From: Brevundimonas sp.
GTDB taxonomy: Bacteria; Pseudomonadota; Alphaproteobacteria; Caulobacterales; Caulobacteraceae
Assembly: GCF_030682035.1 (NCBI RefSeq)
Contig: NZ_JAUXQZ010000045.1
Location: 124,001-188,000, forward strand
Direction: 5' to 3'
DNA length: 64,000 nt
Shown: positions 22,400-32,100 of the stretch, one piece after another
Position numbering within the stretch: the stretch's first letter is position 1
Layout of the letters: each line of letters opens with the position of its first letter
Notes under the pieces: model-generated
What the model was told of the DNA's origin: nothing
The model's input: only the letters and a program-made list of their open reading frames with translations
Database searches by the model: none
Made by a program: the position numbers and the translations under genes

Positions 22400-24022
22400 T
22401 CACCCCAGCGCCGGTTCGACCTGATCCAACATCCCCTCCAGCGTCGCCAGTTCGTCCGCCTCCTTCGCCGGCTTGTCCCAGCGGATGCGGCTGATCCGGG
22501 GGAAACGCATGGCGACCCCTGACTTGTGGCGTTTCGACCGCTGCAGACCCTCGAACGCCACCTCCAGCACCAGGCCGAACTCGCGGTCCGCCCGCACCGA
22601 CCGCACCGGGCCGAAGCGTTCGACCGTGTGGTCGCGCACGAATTTGTCGATCTGCTTCAGCTCCTCGTCGGTGAAACCGAAATAGGCCTTGCCCACCGGC
22701 GTCAACGCATGGGCCCCGTTCGCGTCCTCGATCCATACGCCGAAGGTGTAGTCGGAATAGAAGCTGGAGCGCTTGCCGTGACCCCGCTGGGCGTACATCA
22801 GCACCGCGTCGATCAGGTGCGGATCCCGCTTCCACTTGAACCACGGTCCCTTGGGTCGGCCCGCCTCATAGACGCTGTCGAGTCGTTTGAGCATCAGCCC
22901 CTCCGCCGCCGCCGGATCGCCGGCGGGCGGCGCGAGACGCAAGGCCGTGAGCGCCTCCCACGACGCGAACGGCTGCACCGGCGACAGATCGATCCGGTCG
23001 GACGCCGTCCTGGCGACCAGGGCCTCCAGCCGTGCCCGCCGCTCGACGAAGGTCAGGCCGCGCAGATCGACGCCGTCCGCCGCCAGCAGGTCATAGGCGC
23101 GGATGCCGGCGGGATAGGCCGCCATCACCCTGGCGTCCGCGGCCTTGCGATTCAGCCGTTGCTGCAGGTCGCCGAACGGCGCGACCCGTCCGTCCCGCAA
23201 AACCAGCAGCTCGCCGTCGATCACCCCTTCATAGGTCAGGGCTGACAGCACGTCGGGGAAGGCCGCCGACACATCCTCTCCGGTGCGGCTGTAGAGGCGT
23301 TTCACCCCGCCCTCGCTGGTGGCCTGAACCCGGATGCCGTCCCATTTCCATTCGGCGGCGTAGGCGGCGGGGTCCAGCTTCGGCAGGTCCGCCTCGTCGA
23401 GCGGCTGGGCCAGCATGACCGGCCTGAACCGGCCGTGGGCGTCGGCCGCAGGACGGTCGGCCTTGCCGTCCAGCCAGGCCAGAAGGTCGGCATAGGGCGG
23501 CGTCTGGGCGTGCCAGACCTCCTGGATCTCGGCGACCTCGACCCCGCCGAAGTCCGCCGCGGCCTGCCAGGCCAGCCGCGCCGAGACCCCCACGCGCAAC
23601 CCCCCGGTCACGAGCTTGAGCAGGGCCCAGCGGCCGTCGGCGTCCAGCGCGTCCAGCCACCCCTCCAGCAGCGCCCGGACCTCGCCGCGTTTTGCCTGTG
23701 TCAGGGCGTCGACCACCTCCGACAGATCGGGCTCCCGGTTGGCGCCGTGACGGGCGGGCCAGATCAGGGCCGCGGTCTCGGCCAGGTCGCCGACATAGTC
23801 GTGGGACAGCCGGAACAGTTCCGGATCGACCCGCGCCTCGACCGCCTGGCGGATCATGGTCGGCTTGGCGGCGGTGAACGACAGGGCGCCGGTCAGGGCG
23901 GCCAGGGCCCAGCCTCGATCAGGATCCGGTGCGTCCGCCAAGTGGTCGCGGATCAGCCGTAGTTTGGCGTTGCGCGACGCGGTCAGCGACAGGCGATCCA
24001 GCAGGGCGGCGAAGGCGCGCAT
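22400..24022 (-). CDS. ATP-dependent DNA ligase (cisplatin-response/LigC-like type)
   Basis: EWKWDGIRVQ (KxDG motif), YSRTGEDVSAAFPDV, DGELLVLRDG, GLMLKRLDSVYEAGRPKGPWFKWKRDP. Confidence 0.9.
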   Translation of the reverse strand: MRAFAALLDRLSLTASRNAKLRLIRDHLADAPDPDRGWALAALTGALSFTAAKPTMIRQAVEARVDPELFRLSHDYVGDLAETAALIWPARHGANREPDLSEVVDALTQAKRGEVRALLEGWLDALDADGRWALLKLVTGGLRVGVSARLAWQAAADFGGVEVAEIQEVWHAQTPPYADLLAWLDGKADRPAADAHGRFRPVMLAQPLDEADLPKLDPAAYAAEWKWDGIRVQATSEGGVKRLYSRTGEDVSAAFPDVLSALTYEGVIDGELLVLRDGRVAPFGDLQQRLNRKAADARVMAAYPAGIRAYDLLAADGVDLRGLTFVERRARLEALVARTASDRIDLSPVQPFASWEALTALRLAPPAGDPAAAEGLMLKRLDSVYEAGRPKGPWFKWKRDPHLIDAVLMYAQRGHGKRSSFYSDYTFGVWIEDANGAHALTPVGKAYFGFTDEELKQIDKFVRDHTVERFGPVRSVRADREFGLVLEVAFEGLQRSKRHKSGVAMRFPRISRIRWDKPAKEADELATLEGMLDQVEPALG

Positions 24023-25056
24023 CAGTCGTCGTCCTCGTCCTCGTAGCCAACCAGGTGCAGGGCGCGCGCCGTCAGCCCGTTCAACTCGGCCCAGCGGCGC
24101 AGGGCGTCGTCGCGTCCGTGGGTGATCCAGATCTCTTCGGGCGAAAGCTCTGTCAGGGTCTCGGTCAGCTCGTCCCAGTCCGCGTGGTCCGACAGCACCA
24201 GCGGCAGCTCCACGCCCCGCTGCCGCGCCCGGGCCCGCACGCTCATCCAGCCCGAGGCGAAGGCCGTGACCGGGTCGGGAAACCGCCGGCTCCAGCGATC
24301 GGCCAGCGCCGAGGGCGGGGCGATGATGATGCGCCCGGCGAAATCGGCCTTGGACCCGGTCGCCGGCGCCAGCGCGCCCAGCGACACGCCGAAATGCTCG
24401 TACAGCCGGTTCAGCCGCTCCAGCGCGCCGTGGACATAGATGGTCTCGTCATAGCCGGCCTCGCGCAGCAGGCGGATCACGCGTTGCGCCTTGCCGAGGG
24501 CATAGGCCCCGACCAGATGGGCGCGCTCGGGAAACTGCTGGACCGACCGCAGTAACCGCCCGATCTCCTGCGTGTCCGGCGGATGGCGAAACACGGGCAG
24601 ACCGAAGGTCGCCTCGGTGATGAAGACGTCGCTGGGCACGGGTTCGAACGGGACACAGGTCGGATCGCGTCGGCGCTTGTAGTCCCCCGAGGCCGTGATC
24701 GTCAGTCCGCCCTGACGAACCGTTGCCTGTGCCGAGCCCAGAACATGGCCCGCCGGCGCCAGCGACAGCTCGACACCCCCGATCACGACCCGCTCGCCAT
24801 AGGCCAGCGACTGCGCGTGACCGGCGAAGTCGTGGCCGTAGCGTTCGCCCATGATGGCCAGGGTTTCAGGGGTCGCCAGTACGGCGCCGTGCCCCGCTCG
24901 CGCATGATCGGCGTGGCCGTGGGTGATGACCGCCCGATCGACGGGCCGCGGCGGATCGATGAAAAACGCTCCACCTGGACACCAGAGCCCGTCCGGCGTG
25001 GGGCGCAGGATCGAGTCAAAACGGCGTGAAGTGCGACGGTCAGCGGGCGGGGGCAT
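24022..25056 (-). CDS. Ligase-associated DNA exonuclease, metallo-beta-lactamase fold
   Basis: Start MPPPADRRTSRRFD; ITHGHADHARAGHG; SLAPAGHVLGSAQ; SDHADWDELTETLTEL; ATGA coupling to the ligase. Confidence 0.88.
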   Translation of the reverse strand: MPPPADRRTSRRFDSILRPTPDGLWCPGGAFFIDPPRPVDRAVITHGHADHARAGHGAVLATPETLAIMGERYGHDFAGHAQSLAYGERVVIGGVELSLAPAGHVLGSAQATVRQGGLTITASGDYKRRRDPTCVPFEPVPSDVFITEATFGLPVFRHPPDTQEIGRLLRSVQQFPERAHLVGAYALGKAQRVIRLLREAGYDETIYVHGALERLNRLYEHFGVSLGALAPATGSKADFAGRIIIAPPSALADRWSRRFPDPVTAFASGWMSVRARARQRGVELPLVLSDHADWDELTETLTELSPEEIWITHGRDDALRRWAELNGLTARALHLVGYEDEDDD

Positions 25057-25352
25057 GGGGTTCCGGAGCGAGTTTGCAGAACCTTGAACGCCGCGACAAT
25101 GCGAGGTTTCCGTCGGGTCCAGTCCGCAACGTGTGCCGCCTGGCATGGGACCGCAGACCGTCCGCAAGGTTTTCAACAGTGGAGCTAGTCCGGCAGCGCC
25201 CATTACCCCCAGACGTCGTCTTGGAGGCGTCAGCCGCCGCCGAACCAATCCAGGAGCAGGTCATATCGTATTCCCCGCGGTTCACCGGGCGGCGGCGGGG
25301 TTTGACGCGTGCCCGTCTGGATCTCGGCTTCGCCGGAATCCTCCGGAACGGT

Positions 25353-25551
25353 GTGGGCGAGGACGAGAGCTTCACGTTCGCAGCCTCGAACTTCACAGCC
25401 GGCGCGACTGATGTCGACGGGGGGCACGCTCACCATTGTGTCGGTGGGCACCAGCGCAAATGGCGCCACAGTGACCCTGAACGCCGACGGGACTGTCCTG
25501 TACAATCCGATCGGCCATCTGGACTTCCTGGCTGCCCGCCTCAAGGCATGA
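25353..25551 (+). pseudogene. Frameshifted fragment of a cadherin-like / tandem-95 repeat adhesin
   Basis: EDESFTFAASNFTAGATDVDGG in one frame continues in another frame as GTLTIVSVGTSANGATVTLNADGTVLYNP, with the shift at a GGGGGG run (about 25420). Confidence 0.5.
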
Positions 25552-25652
25552 CGCGATGCAACTGACGATCACAGAAGACGGCCAAATCCTGGGCAGAGAT
25601 AACTGGATCGACACCAGCGGCCTCTACACCTGGGCCTAAGCCAACGCGACTG

Positions 25653-25671
25653 CCGGACCTTGGGGGTCCGG
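25653..25671. terminator. Hairpin CCGGACC-TTGGG-GGTCCGG
   Basis: Perfect 7-bp stem, 5-nt loop, just before the IS6-like end. Confidence 0.4.
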
Positions 25672-25677
25672 CGGTCG

Positions 25678-25775
25678 GGTGCTGTCAGTCCGCCGACAAC
25701 TTGTGTCCACGAGACGCGGGTGGAGCAGGCGACGCCGAGCCTGTCCGGCGAGGGTCCTCCACCCGTTGGGCGGGA
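25678..25775 (-). mobile_element. Right-end relic of an IS6-family-like insertion sequence
   Basis: Terminus GGTGCTGTCAGTCC..GACAACTTGT.TCCAC nearly identical to the end at 48530; preceded in the minus sense by TGGAGGACCCTCGCCGG (W-R-T-L-A-G), matching EWKTLAG at the 48.5 kb copy. Confidence 0.65.
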
Positions 25776-25829
25776 GCAGACGCAATCGATTCGCGACTTG
25801 CGGAATACCGAGTTTGCACGGCTACAGGT

Positions 25830-25905
25830 CACCGCCGACGAGACCGAGGGTGAAGCCTACGACCGAGCCCGAGGCCCCTGCCAGGATGGGCTGGATCAGA
25901 TCCAT
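25830..25905 (-). pseudogene. Truncated N-terminus of TauE/SafE-family sulfite exporter
   Basis: MDLIQPILAGASGSVVGFTLGLVGGDL* resembles the TauE/SafE N-terminus (GSxVGFxLGLxGGGG), then stops near the IS6 relic. Confidence 0.6.
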
Positions 25906-25917
25906 CCGCCGCCCGCC

Positions 25918-26229
25918 TCAGCGGCGCTCGACCGGCAGCCCCGCAGCCTGCCAGCCGTCGATCCCGCCTTCCAGCAGATAGACGTCGTCTGTGTCCACGG
26001 TGCTCGCAAGGGCGGAGGCGTTCATCTGCGTGCGCCGACCGCTGCGGCAGTGGAATATGACCGGCTGGCCCGGCTTGGCCGCCAGCCCGGCCGCGCCCGT
26101 TGAAAGGGGCGCGGGGTGGGCTCCGGCGATGACCAGGGCGCATTCGCCGGGCTCGCGGATGTCGACCAGTAGCGCCCCTTCTGCGACGAGGCGGGCGGCA
26201 TCTTCGGGGGTGATGGATTTGGTGCTCAT
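25918..26229 (-). CDS. Rhodanese-like domain protein
   Basis: LLVDIREPGECALVIAGAHPAPL...VIFHCRSGRRTQMNASAL. Confidence 0.88.
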   Translation of the reverse strand: MSTKSITPEDAARLVAEGALLVDIREPGECALVIAGAHPAPLSTGAAGLAAKPGQPVIFHCRSGRRTQMNASALASTVDTDDVYLLEGGIDGWQAAGLPVERR

Positions 26230-26339
26230 GTCAGTTTCCTCGGGTTGCAGGCGGGCGGCGCCCGCCGTCTGGTGGGAACAGGTCGCGAGTAGGCGCAACA
26301 CGGCCGCGCCGGTGGCCCCTCAATCGCCAGCCTCCATCG

Positions 26340-27239
26340 TTATACGCCACGAGGTGGCTTGAACTGGTTGGCGGGTATGCGGAAGAACACACGCCCGTTG
26401 GCGTCCGGCTCGGGCAGTCGCCCGCCCCGGATATTCACCTGAAGGGCGTAGAGCATGAGGTTGGGCAGGGGCAGGTTGGCGTCGCGCTCATCACGCAATG
26501 CGACAAACTCTGCCTCCGACCGGCCTCGGCCAACGTGGATGTTGCTGGCCTTTTGTTCAGCGACTGTGCTGAAGCAGGCCGGCTCGCGGCCTCCGGGCCC
26601 GTAGTCATGACCGACGAACACGCCGGTGCGGTCCGGCAACGCCAGCAGATCCTGAATGCTGCGGTAGAGCGCCCTCGAATCACCGCCGGGAAAGTCAGCC
26701 CGGGAAGTGCCGGCGTCCGGCATCATCAGGGTATCGTGCACGAAGGCGTTGCCCCCGATCACGTAAGTAATGGATGCCATTGTGTGTCCGGGTGAGAACA
26801 TCACACGCCCCTCAAGCCCCCCCAGCTTGAAGCGCTCCTCACTCTTAAACAGCCGGTCCCAATAACGTCCGTCAACAGGGAATGCGTCGGCGAGACCGTA
26901 GAGATTTTTCCACAATATCTGAACGTCCGTGACCTTCTCGCCGATCGCCGTCGGGGCTCCCAGCTTTTCCGTCAGGTAGGGCGCCGCTGAGAAGTGGTCG
27001 GCATGCGGGTGGGTATCCAGAATCCATTCGACGGCCAGGTTGCGGTCGCGAATATGGTCGAGGATCCGGTCCGCGTTGCCGGTGGACGTTGAGGCCGCCT
27101 TCTCGTCAAAGTCCCAGACAGGATCGATGATGGCCGCAGCCCGTGTGGTCGGATCGACGATCACATACTGCCAGCTCCCGGTTTTCTGATCGTGAAAGGC
27201 CGCAATCTCGGCCCCGCCGTGGGTGAAGTATTTGATCAC
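26340..27239 (-). CDS. MBL-fold hydrolase, persulfide dioxygenase/Blh-like
   Basis: VDPVWDFDEKAA; ILDTHPHADHFSAAPYLTEKLGAPTAIGEKVTDVQ; MFSPGHTMASITYVIG; VFVGHDYGPGGREPA. Confidence 0.88.
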   Translation of the reverse strand: MIKYFTHGGAEIAAFHDQKTGSWQYVIVDPTTRAAAIIDPVWDFDEKAASTSTGNADRILDHIRDRNLAVEWILDTHPHADHFSAAPYLTEKLGAPTAIGEKVTDVQILWKNLYGLADAFPVDGRYWDRLFKSEERFKLGGLEGRVMFSPGHTMASITYVIGGNAFVHDTLMMPDAGTSRADFPGGDSRALYRSIQDLLALPDRTGVFVGHDYGPGGREPACFSTVAEQKASNIHVGRGRSEAEFVALRDERDANLPLPNLMLYALQVNIRGGRLPEPDANGRVFFRIPANQFKPPRGV

Positions 27240-27448
27240 CGTCTCACCTCCAATGACGGCGGCGGCTCGGCGAGCGGCGCCACCAATATCTGGCTGTAGC
27301 GGCGGCCGTCGTCACACACCGGGAAGCCCACGAAGTCTACTCCGTTGTGGTCGGCGGCCTGGCACGCCAGATCGCGGAACTCTGCCCACATGACCAGGCC
27401 GCGCGGCCCGGAGATGGCCGTCCGTCTTATTGGTGACGCTGTGGGCAT
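27236..27448 (-). CDS. Small hypothetical protein coupled to the persulfide dioxygenase-like gene
   Basis: 70 aa ORF ending in ATGA overlap with the MBL gene; no family recognised. Confidence 0.45.
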   Translation of the reverse strand: MPTASPIRRTAISGPRGLVMWAEFRDLACQAADHNGVDFVGFPVCDDGRRYSQILVAPLAEPPPSLEVRR

Positions 27449-27488
27449 GGCAGGCTTCCAGCAGACGATCCAGCAGCTTTCTCGATCC

Positions 27489-27692
27489 TCAACGAAACGC
27501 CGTTCCCGGCCGCACGCCCAGCCGTCGGAACAGCATGGCGGCTGGGCAGAAGCCTGTGATCGAGGCCTGAAGCAGGTTCAGGCCGATGAAGACCGTCAGC
27601 CAAATCCATGTCGGATGCACCCAGTGGGTCAGCGCCAGGCTGACAAGCACCATGAAGCCAGCGAACATCATGACGGCGCGGTCGAGGCTCAT
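27489..27692 (-). CDS. DUF2892 (YgaP transmembrane-like) inner membrane protein
   Basis: MSLDRAVMMFAGFMVLVSLALTHWVHPTWIWLTVFIGLNLLQASITGFCPAAMLFRRLGVRPG. Confidence 0.85.
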   Translation of the reverse strand: MSLDRAVMMFAGFMVLVSLALTHWVHPTWIWLTVFIGLNLLQASITGFCPAAMLFRRLGVRPGTAFR

Positions 27693-27982
27693 GCTCTCGG
27701 CTCCTGTACGGGGGTGGACCGGGTGGTGCGGCGCAGCTTGTGGGCGCCGATCAGATCGAGGGCCAGCTTTTCGTAGAGCCGCTCGGCCTGGCCCCTGCGG
27801 ACCTTGACCTCGATGGCTTCGCGCTTGCGCCCGTTCACCGCCACCAAAGGGTTGAAATGAAAGTTGTCGCCCTTCGACGCCATTACGATCCGCGCGCGTT
27901 CACGCGGGACGTGCCGCAGATCAAACGCGGCGATGGCGCGGCCCAGGCCTGCGCCCGGTATGATGATGGTGGGCCGTTCCAT
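27689..27982 (-). pseudogene. Internally deleted sulfide:quinone oxidoreductase-like flavoprotein
   Basis: MERPTIIIPGAGLGRAIAAFDLRHV...DNFHFNPLVAVNGRKREAIEVKV resembles the SQR N-terminus; RRGQAERLYEKLALDLIGAHKLR resembles an SQR C-terminus; the catalytic middle is absent. Confidence 0.55.
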
Positions 27983-28099
27983 GCGCAAACTCCTTGAGCT
28001 GTCCCCGATGCTCAATCCTGCGCCAACGGGGTCCGCCGCGCCTTGTTCCGAACAAGGCCGGGAATCGGCGCCCTGTGCACAGACCTCAGGCTTGCATTC

Positions 28100-28119
28100 A
28101 TATTAGCATGATATAATAT
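28100..28119. promoter_or_regulatory. AT-rich inverted repeat ATATTA-N8-TAATAT, candidate ArsR-family operator
   Basis: Perfect 6-bp arms in the divergent intergenic region (27983-28147) between the sulfide module and the RND operon. Confidence 0.55.
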
Positions 28120-28147
28120 TAGAGCAACCTTACATAAGGATTCTCGG

Positions 28148-29179
28148 ATGAAGACGCCCACGGCCCTGTTCGCCGCCCTCGCCGCCGTCCTTCTGGTCGG
28201 CGGATTGTCGGCCTGCGGCGGAGAGCCCGAGGTCGTGGTGACCGCGCCTGCGCGGGGCGAGCGCCTGACCGTGACCGAAGCCATGATCGACGCGGTCAAG
28301 CCGGCCTCAGCCGTGGTGGCCTCGCGCGATCTCGGCGAGGCGCGGGCCCGCATTCCGGGTACGCTCAGCGAGTTGAACGTGCGTGAAGGCGATACGGTGC
28401 GTCAGGGCCAGATCATCGGCCTGGTCACCGACAACCGGGTCGGGCTCGAGACGGCGGCTTATGGTGCTCAGGTCGCGGCGGCCGAGGCCGAGGCCGCGCG
28501 GGCCCGGGCTGACCTGTCGCGCATCCAGACCCTGTTCGACAAAGGCATCTACGCCCAGGCCCGGCTCGACCAGTCCGTGGCCGCCTCGCGGGCCGCCGAC
28601 GCACAGGTCAGGGCGGCGCGCGCCGTGCGCTCGGCCAGCGCCGAGACCGGGGCCCAGGGCCGCATCCTGGCCCCCACGTCCGGGCGGGTGCTCGCCGCCG
28701 ACGTGCCCGCCGGTTCGGTGGTTAACGCCGGACAGTCAGTCGCCACCATCACCGCCGGACCGCTGGTCCTGCGACTTGAACTGCCCGAGGCCCAGGGTCG
28801 CAACCTGCGGGTCGGCCAAGGCGTCATCATTTCGTCCGAGGACCTGCCCGGCGTCAGCGCGGGGACCATCGCCCAGGTCTATCCGGCCACCACCGCCGGC
28901 CAGACCATCGCGGACATCTCGGTGCCCGGCTTGAACAGCGACCGGGTTGGACAGCGCGTCACCGTCCAGGTGCCGGTGGGTCAGCGGCGCGCGCTGGTAA
29001 TTCCCCGCCGCGTCGTCGCCAGCCGCTACGGCATCGACTTCGTCCGCACCGTCGATCGCGCCGGCCACGTTAGCGAGGCGCCGGTCCAGTTGGGCGGCCC
29101 CGCCGGTGCGGATCGTGTCGAGGTCCTGTCGGGTCTCGCTGCCGGCGATGTGGTGCTGGCCCCGGAGCCCACCCGATGA
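28148..29179 (+). CDS. Efflux RND transporter periplasmic adaptor (HlyD-like)
   Basis: Lipobox-like LSACGG; GTLSELNVREGDTVRQGQIIGLVTDNRV; DKGIYAQARLDQSVA; hairpin/barrel pattern. Confidence 0.9.
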   Translation: MKTPTALFAALAAVLLVGGLSACGGEPEVVVTAPARGERLTVTEAMIDAVKPASAVVASRDLGEARARIPGTLSELNVREGDTVRQGQIIGLVTDNRVGLETAAYGAQVAAAEAEAARARADLSRIQTLFDKGIYAQARLDQSVAASRAADAQVRAARAVRSASAETGAQGRILAPTSGRVLAADVPAGSVVNAGQSVATITAGPLVLRLELPEAQGRNLRVGQGVIISSEDLPGVSAGTIAQVYPATTAGQTIADISVPGLNSDRVGQRVTVQVPVGQRRALVIPRRVVASRYGIDFVRTVDRAGHVSEAPVQLGGPAGADRVEVLSGLAAGDVVLAPEPTR

Positions 29180-32100
29180 ACCTCGGCCTTTCCGGGCGGC
29201 TGACTCGCGCCACGCTCAACTCGCCCCTGACCCCCCTGATACTGCTGGCGGCGATCGCCGTCGGCCTGATGGCCGTGCTGTCGATCCCCCGCGAGGAGGA
29301 GCCGCAGATCAGCGTGCCCGTGGTCGACATCATGGTCGCAGCCCCCGGGCTGAGCGCCGCCGACGCGACCGAACTGGCGGCCAAGCCGCTGGAAGCCATC
29401 GTCCGCAGCATCGACGGCGTCGAGCACGTCTACACCCAGGTACAGGACGACCGGGTGATGGTCACCGCCCGTTTCGTGGTCGGCTCGGACCCCGACGACG
29501 CGGCGGTTCGCGTGCACGAGAAGGTGCGCGCCAACTACGGCTCCATTCCCACGGGCGTGTCAGAGCCGCAGATCGTCACCCGGGGCATTAATGACGTTCC
29601 GGCCGTGGTCCTGACCCTGACACCCCGCGCCGCCGCCGCCGCGCGCTGGAGCGATCAGGCCCTCTACGACGTCGCCGCCCGCCTGCGCACCGAGATCAGC
29701 AAGGTTGAGGACGTCGGCCTGACCTTCGTCGTCGGCGGCCGCCCGTCCGAGATCAGGGTGGAGCCCGATCCCGCCCGCATGGCCGCGCGCGGCGTGGCGC
29801 TGTCCTCCATCCTCGAGACTGTGGCCCAGGCCAACCGCAGCTTCCCCGCCGGCGCCTTCCGCGACCAGGGCCAGGCCGTGTCGTTGCGCTCCGGCGAACG
29901 GCTGGCCACGCCCGACGATGCGGCCCTGCTGACGGTCCGTTCTATGGCCGGCGAGCCGGTCTATCTGCGCGACGTAGCGACCGTCGTTCAGGCCCCGCGC
30001 GAGGATCAGGCCCGGGCCGCCCACTACGCGCGCGTCGGCGACGGCTGGAGCCGGACCCCGGCCGTCAGCCTGGCCGTGGCCAAGCGCCAGGGGGCCAACG
30101 CCGTGGTGGTCTCCCATGGGGTGATGCAGCGGGTCGAGGCGCTGAAGGGCACGCTGATTCCGGACGGCCTCGAGGTCGTGGTCACTCGCGACTATGGCGA
30201 GACGGCCAATGAAAAGGCCAATGAGCTGCTCATGCACCTCGGCCTCGCCACCATCTCCATCGTTATCCTGATCGGTTTCGCCATCGGCTGGCGCGAGGCC
30301 GGCGTGACGGCAGTGGTGATCCCCACGACCATTCTGCTGACCCTCTTCGCCTCCAACCTGATGGGCTACACCATCAACCGCGTCAGCCTGTTCGCCCTGA
30401 TCTTCTCGATCGGCATCCTCGTCGACGACGCCATCGTGATGATCGAGAACATCGCCCGCCACTGGGCCATGAATGACGACCGCAGCCGCGCCCAGGCCAC
30501 CGTCGAGGCCGTGGCCGAGGTGGGCAACCCGACCGTGGTCGCCACCCTGACCGTGGTCGCCGCCCTGCTGCCCATGCTGTTCGTCTCGGGTCTGATGGGC
30601 CCCTATATGGCGCCGATCCCGGTCAACGCCTCGGCGGCCATGGTCTTCTCTTTCTTCGTCGCCGTGGTCATCGCGCCCTGGCTGATGATCCGTCTGGCCC
30701 GCAAGACCCTGGCCGGAGACACGGGTCACGAGCACGGGGAGGGGATGCTGGGCCGCCTTTATCGCAAGGTTGCGACGCCCGTGATCCGCTCGCGCCGCAG
30801 CGCCTGGACCTTCCTGATCGTGGTCGGTGTCGCCACCCTGCTCGCCATGTCGATGTTCGGCTTCCGGGCCGTGCCGGTGAAGCTGCTGCCGTTCGACAAC
30901 AAGTCCGAGCTGCAGGTCGTGCTGGACATGCCCGAAGGGACCAGCCTCGAGACCACCGAACGCACCCTGGCCGGGGCCGCCGCCGTGGCCGGGACCTTGG
31001 CCGAGGTCGAGTCGCTGGAAAGCTATGCCGGAACCGCCGCGCCGTTCAACTTCAACGGCTTGGTGCGCCACTATTTCCTGCGCGCCGGGGCCGAGCAGGG
31101 CGACCTTGCGGTGATGCTGGCCCCCAAGGGTGAACGCAGCCGCAGCAGCCACGCCATCGCCCTCGACCTGCGCCGCAGTCTGGCCGACCTGCCGCTGCCG
31201 GCGGGGGCCTCAATCAAGGTGGTCGAGGCCCCGCCGGGACCGCCGGTGTTGGCGACCCTGCTGGCCGAGGTCTACGGCCCCGATCCCGCCACCCGCCGCG
31301 CCGTGGCCGCCGAACTGGAGACCCTGTTCCGGGCCGAGCCCTCGGTGGTCGACGTGGACAACAGCTACGGCGTCCGCCGTCCGGTCCTGCGCCTGATCCC
31401 GGACCGCGAGAAGATCGAGCGATTCGGCCTGTCCGAACGCGAGGTGCACGACTCCATCGCCGCCGTCATGGGCGGCCAGGTGCTCGGCTACGCCGAGCGC
31501 GGAGACGAGCGGACCCCTCTGGAGATCGCCGTGCGCCTGCCGCAGTCGGCCCGGACCTGGAACGAACAGATGGCTGTCATGCCCGTTGCCATGACCACGA
31601 TCGACGGCGGCCGGCGGCTGGTCGAACTGGGCGAGGTGGTCGAGGCCCGGCGCGAGCTGGCCGGCTGGCCCGTCTATCGCCGCGACGGCCGGGCCGCGGA
31701 GATGGTCACCGCCGAACTGGCCGGCCAGTTCGAAGCCCCGATCTACGGCATCATGGCCATCGACGCGGCCATCAAGGCCCACGACTGGAAGGGGCTGCCG
31801 CGTCCCGAGGTTCGCCTCAACGGCCAGCCGACGGACGAGACGGTCCCCACCGTGCTGTGGGACGGCGAATGGGAGATCACCTGGGTGACCTTCCGCGACA
31901 TGGGCGCCGCCTTCGGCGTGGCCCTGCTGGGGATCTATGTTCTGGTCGTCGCCCAGTTCAAGGATTTCCGCATTCCGCTGGTGATCCTGACGCCCATCCC
32001 CCTGACCCTGATCGGCATCGTCATCGGCCACATGCTGTTCGGCGCGCCCTTCACCGCCACCTCGATGATCGGCTTCATCGCCCTGGCGGGGATCATCGTG

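Noticed and set aside
25569-25832. 87-aa minus-strand ORF
   Set aside because: Lies across the IS6-like right-end relic and noncoding DNA; no protein similarity recognised.
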